Shown in pieces: positions 5,261-6,767 of a DNA stretch of 6,767 nt. Below the pieces are notes generated by a model. That model was given only the letters and a program-made list of their open reading frames with translations. It had not been told where the DNA came from and did not search any database. The first letter of the stretch is position 1; each line of letters opens with the position of its first letter. The position numbers and the translations under genes are program-made. This DNA is from JALZDI01 sp035557095 (GTDB lineage: Bacteria; Actinomycetota; Actinomycetes; Propionibacteriales; Nocardioidaceae), in the NCBI GenBank assembly GCA_035557095.1, contig DATMEB010000282.1, positions 1 through 6,767 on the forward strand, read 5' to 3'.

Positions 5261-6378
5261 CCGGCGACGACCTTGGTCAGCACGGCAGCGGCGTCGTCGA
5301 GGTCGGGCCCGGCCAGGCGGGCCGACGCGGTGAGCCGCAGCCGGCTGATCCCGTCGGGAACCGACGGTGGCCGGAAGCAGCCGACCCGCAGCCCGCTCTC
5401 GGCCAGCTCGGCCTGTGCGGTCACCGCCTCGCGCGGGCCGGCGACGGGCACCGAGAGCACTGCGCCGGCCGGGGGGTCGACGCCGACGGCGTCGGCGAGC
5501 GTGAGCGCGCAGGCACGCGCACGCTCGGGCAGCTCCGGCTCGGCCTCGACGATGCGCAGGGCCTCGAGCGCACCGCCGGCGGCCGGAGGTGCGAGCCCGG
5601 TGTCGTAGATGAACGGCCGCGCCCGGTTGACCAGGTGCTGAGCTAGCGCGGGCGAGCCGAGCACCGCGCCCCCCTGCGACCCCAGCGCTTTCGACAGCGT
5701 CACCGTGACCACGACGTCGACGACACGGGCCAGCCCGAGTGCGGCGACCATGCCCTCGCCGCGACGCCCGGCGACCCCGAGCGCGTGTGCCTCGTCGACG
5801 ACCAGCGTTGCGTCGTGGCGGTGGCACACCTCGGCGAGCGCGGCCAGCGGTGCCGCGTCACCGAGGACCGAGTAGACCGACTCGCACAGGACGAGCGCGC
5901 GCGACTCCGGGCGGGATGCCAGCGCGTCGTCGACCGCGACGACATCGCTGTGCGGCACGACCTGCACCCGGCCGCGGGCGAGGCGGCAGGCGTCGACCAG
6001 CGAGGCGTGTACGTGCGCGTCGGAGACCACCAGCGTGTCGGAGTCGGCCAGCGCGGTGACCGCGCCCAGGTTCGCGTGGTAGCCGGTGGAGAACACCAGG
6101 GCCGCCTGCTGCCCGCAGAACGCCGCGAGCTGCGACTCCAGCTCGGCGTGCAGGTGCAGCGACCCGGTGACCAGGCGGGAGGCGCCGGCGCCGGCGCCCC
6201 ATTCCTGCGCGGCGTCCGCCGCCGCGGCGCTGACCCGCGGGTCGGTGGCTAGCCCGAGGTAGTCGTTGCCGGCGAGGTCGAGCATCCCGGCGTGCGCCGG
6301 GCGCGGCCGCAGCTTCCGGGTCAGCCCGGCCTGCTCGCGCTGGGTGGACCGCGCCGCCAGCCAGTCCTCGAGGTTCAC
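5257..6378 (-). CDS. bioF: 8-amino-7-oxononanoate synthase (KAPA synthase)
   Basis: A 373-residue PLP enzyme of the alpha-oxoamine synthase family (E. coli BioF is 384). It condenses pimeloyl-ACP or pimeloyl-CoA with L-alanine to give 8-amino-7-oxononanoate. The N-terminus (DWLAAR, REQAGLTR) and NDYLGL (38-43) are typical. Further motifs are GAGASRLVTGS (63-73), the glycine-rich STGYHANLG (97-105), CESVYSVLGD (165-174), DEAHALG (195-201, with Asp195 and His198 contacting PLP), and TLSKALGSQGG (227-237), where Lys230 should form the PLP aldimine. RPPSVPDGISRLR (336-348) is the C-terminal substrate-side motif. The start is a GTG at 6378-6376; its GTGA overlaps the bioA stop by 4 bp, with GAGG at 6392-6389 placed 10 nt upstream. 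Both operon junctions therefore look translationally coupled. Related enzymes (2-amino-3-ketobutyrate CoA ligase, serine palmitoyltransferase) are unlikely given the bio neighbours. Confidence 0.95.
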   Translation of the reverse strand: MNLEDWLAARSTQREQAGLTRKLRPRPAHAGMLDLAGNDYLGLATDPRVSAAAADAAQEWGAGAGASRLVTGSLHLHAELESQLAAFCGQQAALVFSTGYHANLGAVTALADSDTLVVSDAHVHASLVDACRLARGRVQVVPHSDVVAVDDALASRPESRALVLCESVYSVLGDAAPLAALAEVCHRHDATLVVDEAHALGVAGRRGEGMVAALGLARVVDVVVTVTLSKALGSQGGAVLGSPALAQHLVNRARPFIYDTGLAPPAAGGALEALRIVEAEPELPERARACALTLADAVGVDPPAGAVLSVPVAGPREAVTAQAELAESGLRVGCFRPPSVPDGISRLRLTASARLAGPDLDDAAAVLTKVVAG

Positions 6379-6767
6379 GAGCGCACCGCCTCGATGATCG
6401 CCGAGCAGATCTGGGCCACGTCGTCGTCGGTGCAGACGTACGGCGGCATCGTGTAGACGAGGTCGCGGAACGGGCGCAGCCAGACGCCGGCGTCGAGGGC
6501 GGCCGCCGTGGCCCGCTGCACGTCCACCGGCCGGTCGAGCTGCACGACGCCGACGGCACCCAGCACCCGCACGTCCTGCACGCCGTCGAGCTCCGCCAGC
6601 GGCCGGAGCCCCGCCTCCAGCCCGGCGGAGACCTCCGCGACCCGGCCGGCCCAGTCGCCGGCGGTCAGCAGGTCGAGCGAGGCGCAGGCGACGGCGCAGG
6701 CGAGCGGGTTGCCCATGAACGTCGGCCCGTGCATCAGCACGCCCGACTCGGAGGCCGACACGTCGGC
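6375..6767 (-). CDS. bioA: Adenosylmethionine-8-amino-7-oxononanoate aminotransferase, C-terminal part
   Basis: The 130 visible residues are the C-terminal third of BioA (about 430 residues in E. coli); the rest, including the PLP lysine, lies beyond base 6767, and the frame is open to the edge. BioA moves an amino group from S-adenosylmethionine to KAPA, giving 7,8-diaminononanoate. LMHGPTFMGNPLACAVA (visible residues 11-27) is the hallmark segment, with the Thr and Asn that reach PLP from the partner subunit. Further on, RVLGAVGVVQLDRPV and GVWLRPFRDLVYTMPPY match the E. coli C-terminus closely; the Arg of LRPF corresponds to the substrate-carboxylate arginine (E. coli Arg391). It is the first visible gene of the bioA-bioF-bioD operon; its promoter and any biotin-repressor site lie outside the window. 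Confidence 0.94.
   Translation of the reverse strand, partial: ADVSASESGVLMHGPTFMGNPLACAVACASLDLLTAGDWAGRVAEVSAGLEAGLRPLAELDGVQDVRVLGAVGVVQLDRPVDVQRATAAALDAGVWLRPFRDLVYTMPPYVCTDDDVAQICSAIIEAVRS

Noticed and set aside
4472..5608. A 378-codon plus-strand frame antisense to bioD and bioF
   Set aside because: It has no recognisable domain, and both bio genes have complete motif sets on the other strand.
5261..5827. An N-terminal extension of bioD up to base 5827
   Set aside because: The extension is Arg-rich out-of-frame translation of bioF; the ATGA overlap and the P-loop near the N-terminus fix the start at 5260.
6181..6200. Repeated GGCGCC palindromes as a possible repeat or hairpin element
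   Set aside because: They encode the conserved glycine/alanine stretch of BioF before SRLVTGS; codon use explains the repeat.

Overview
The window is very GC-rich, densely packed DNA with strong third-position G/C bias. Its gene content points to a high-GC actinobacterium: a bioA-bioF-bioD order also seen in mycobacteria, a penicillin-binding lipoprotein of the mycobacterial Rv2864c type, and Pro/Ser/Thr linkers in an exported-looking protein. A Nocardioides-like member of the Propionibacteriales is my best guess, but that is inference from style and not from a marker gene.

Layout, left to right. Bases 1-1230 (+) hold the C-terminal 409 residues of a PQQ-like beta-propeller protein whose start lies outside the window. 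It overlaps by one base a short-chain dehydrogenase/reductase (1230-1976, +). That gene converges, across 14 bp, on an acetoacetate-decarboxylase-family gene (1991-2584, -). A 95-bp divergent intergenic region (2585-2679) separates the latter from a class B penicillin-binding lipoprotein (2680-4569, +). The PBP converges, across 34 bp, on a biotin operon read on the minus strand: bioA (partial, 6375-6767), bioF (5257-6378) and bioD (4604-5260), each overlapping the next by 4 bp. No stretch over 300 bp lacks a gene, and I see no RNA genes, CRISPR arrays, insertion sequences or phage features.

Functionally, bioA, bioF and bioD supply three of the four late steps of biotin synthesis (KAPA, then DAPA, then dethiobiotin). 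The last step, bioB, is not in the window. The PBP is a cell-wall transpeptidase with an extra MecA_N-type domain and a lipoprotein anchor. The propeller and SDR genes are probably co-transcribed, but no shared pathway can be read from them.

I did not find a previously undescribed multi-gene system. The most interesting small signals are a symmetric TACCCTA element between the divergent genes that could be a two-way -10 element, a perfect 9-bp inverted repeat containing both stop codons of the convergent PBP and bioD genes, and an acetoacetate-decarboxylase-like protein with Lys-Asp where the classical enzyme has a Lys-Lys pair.
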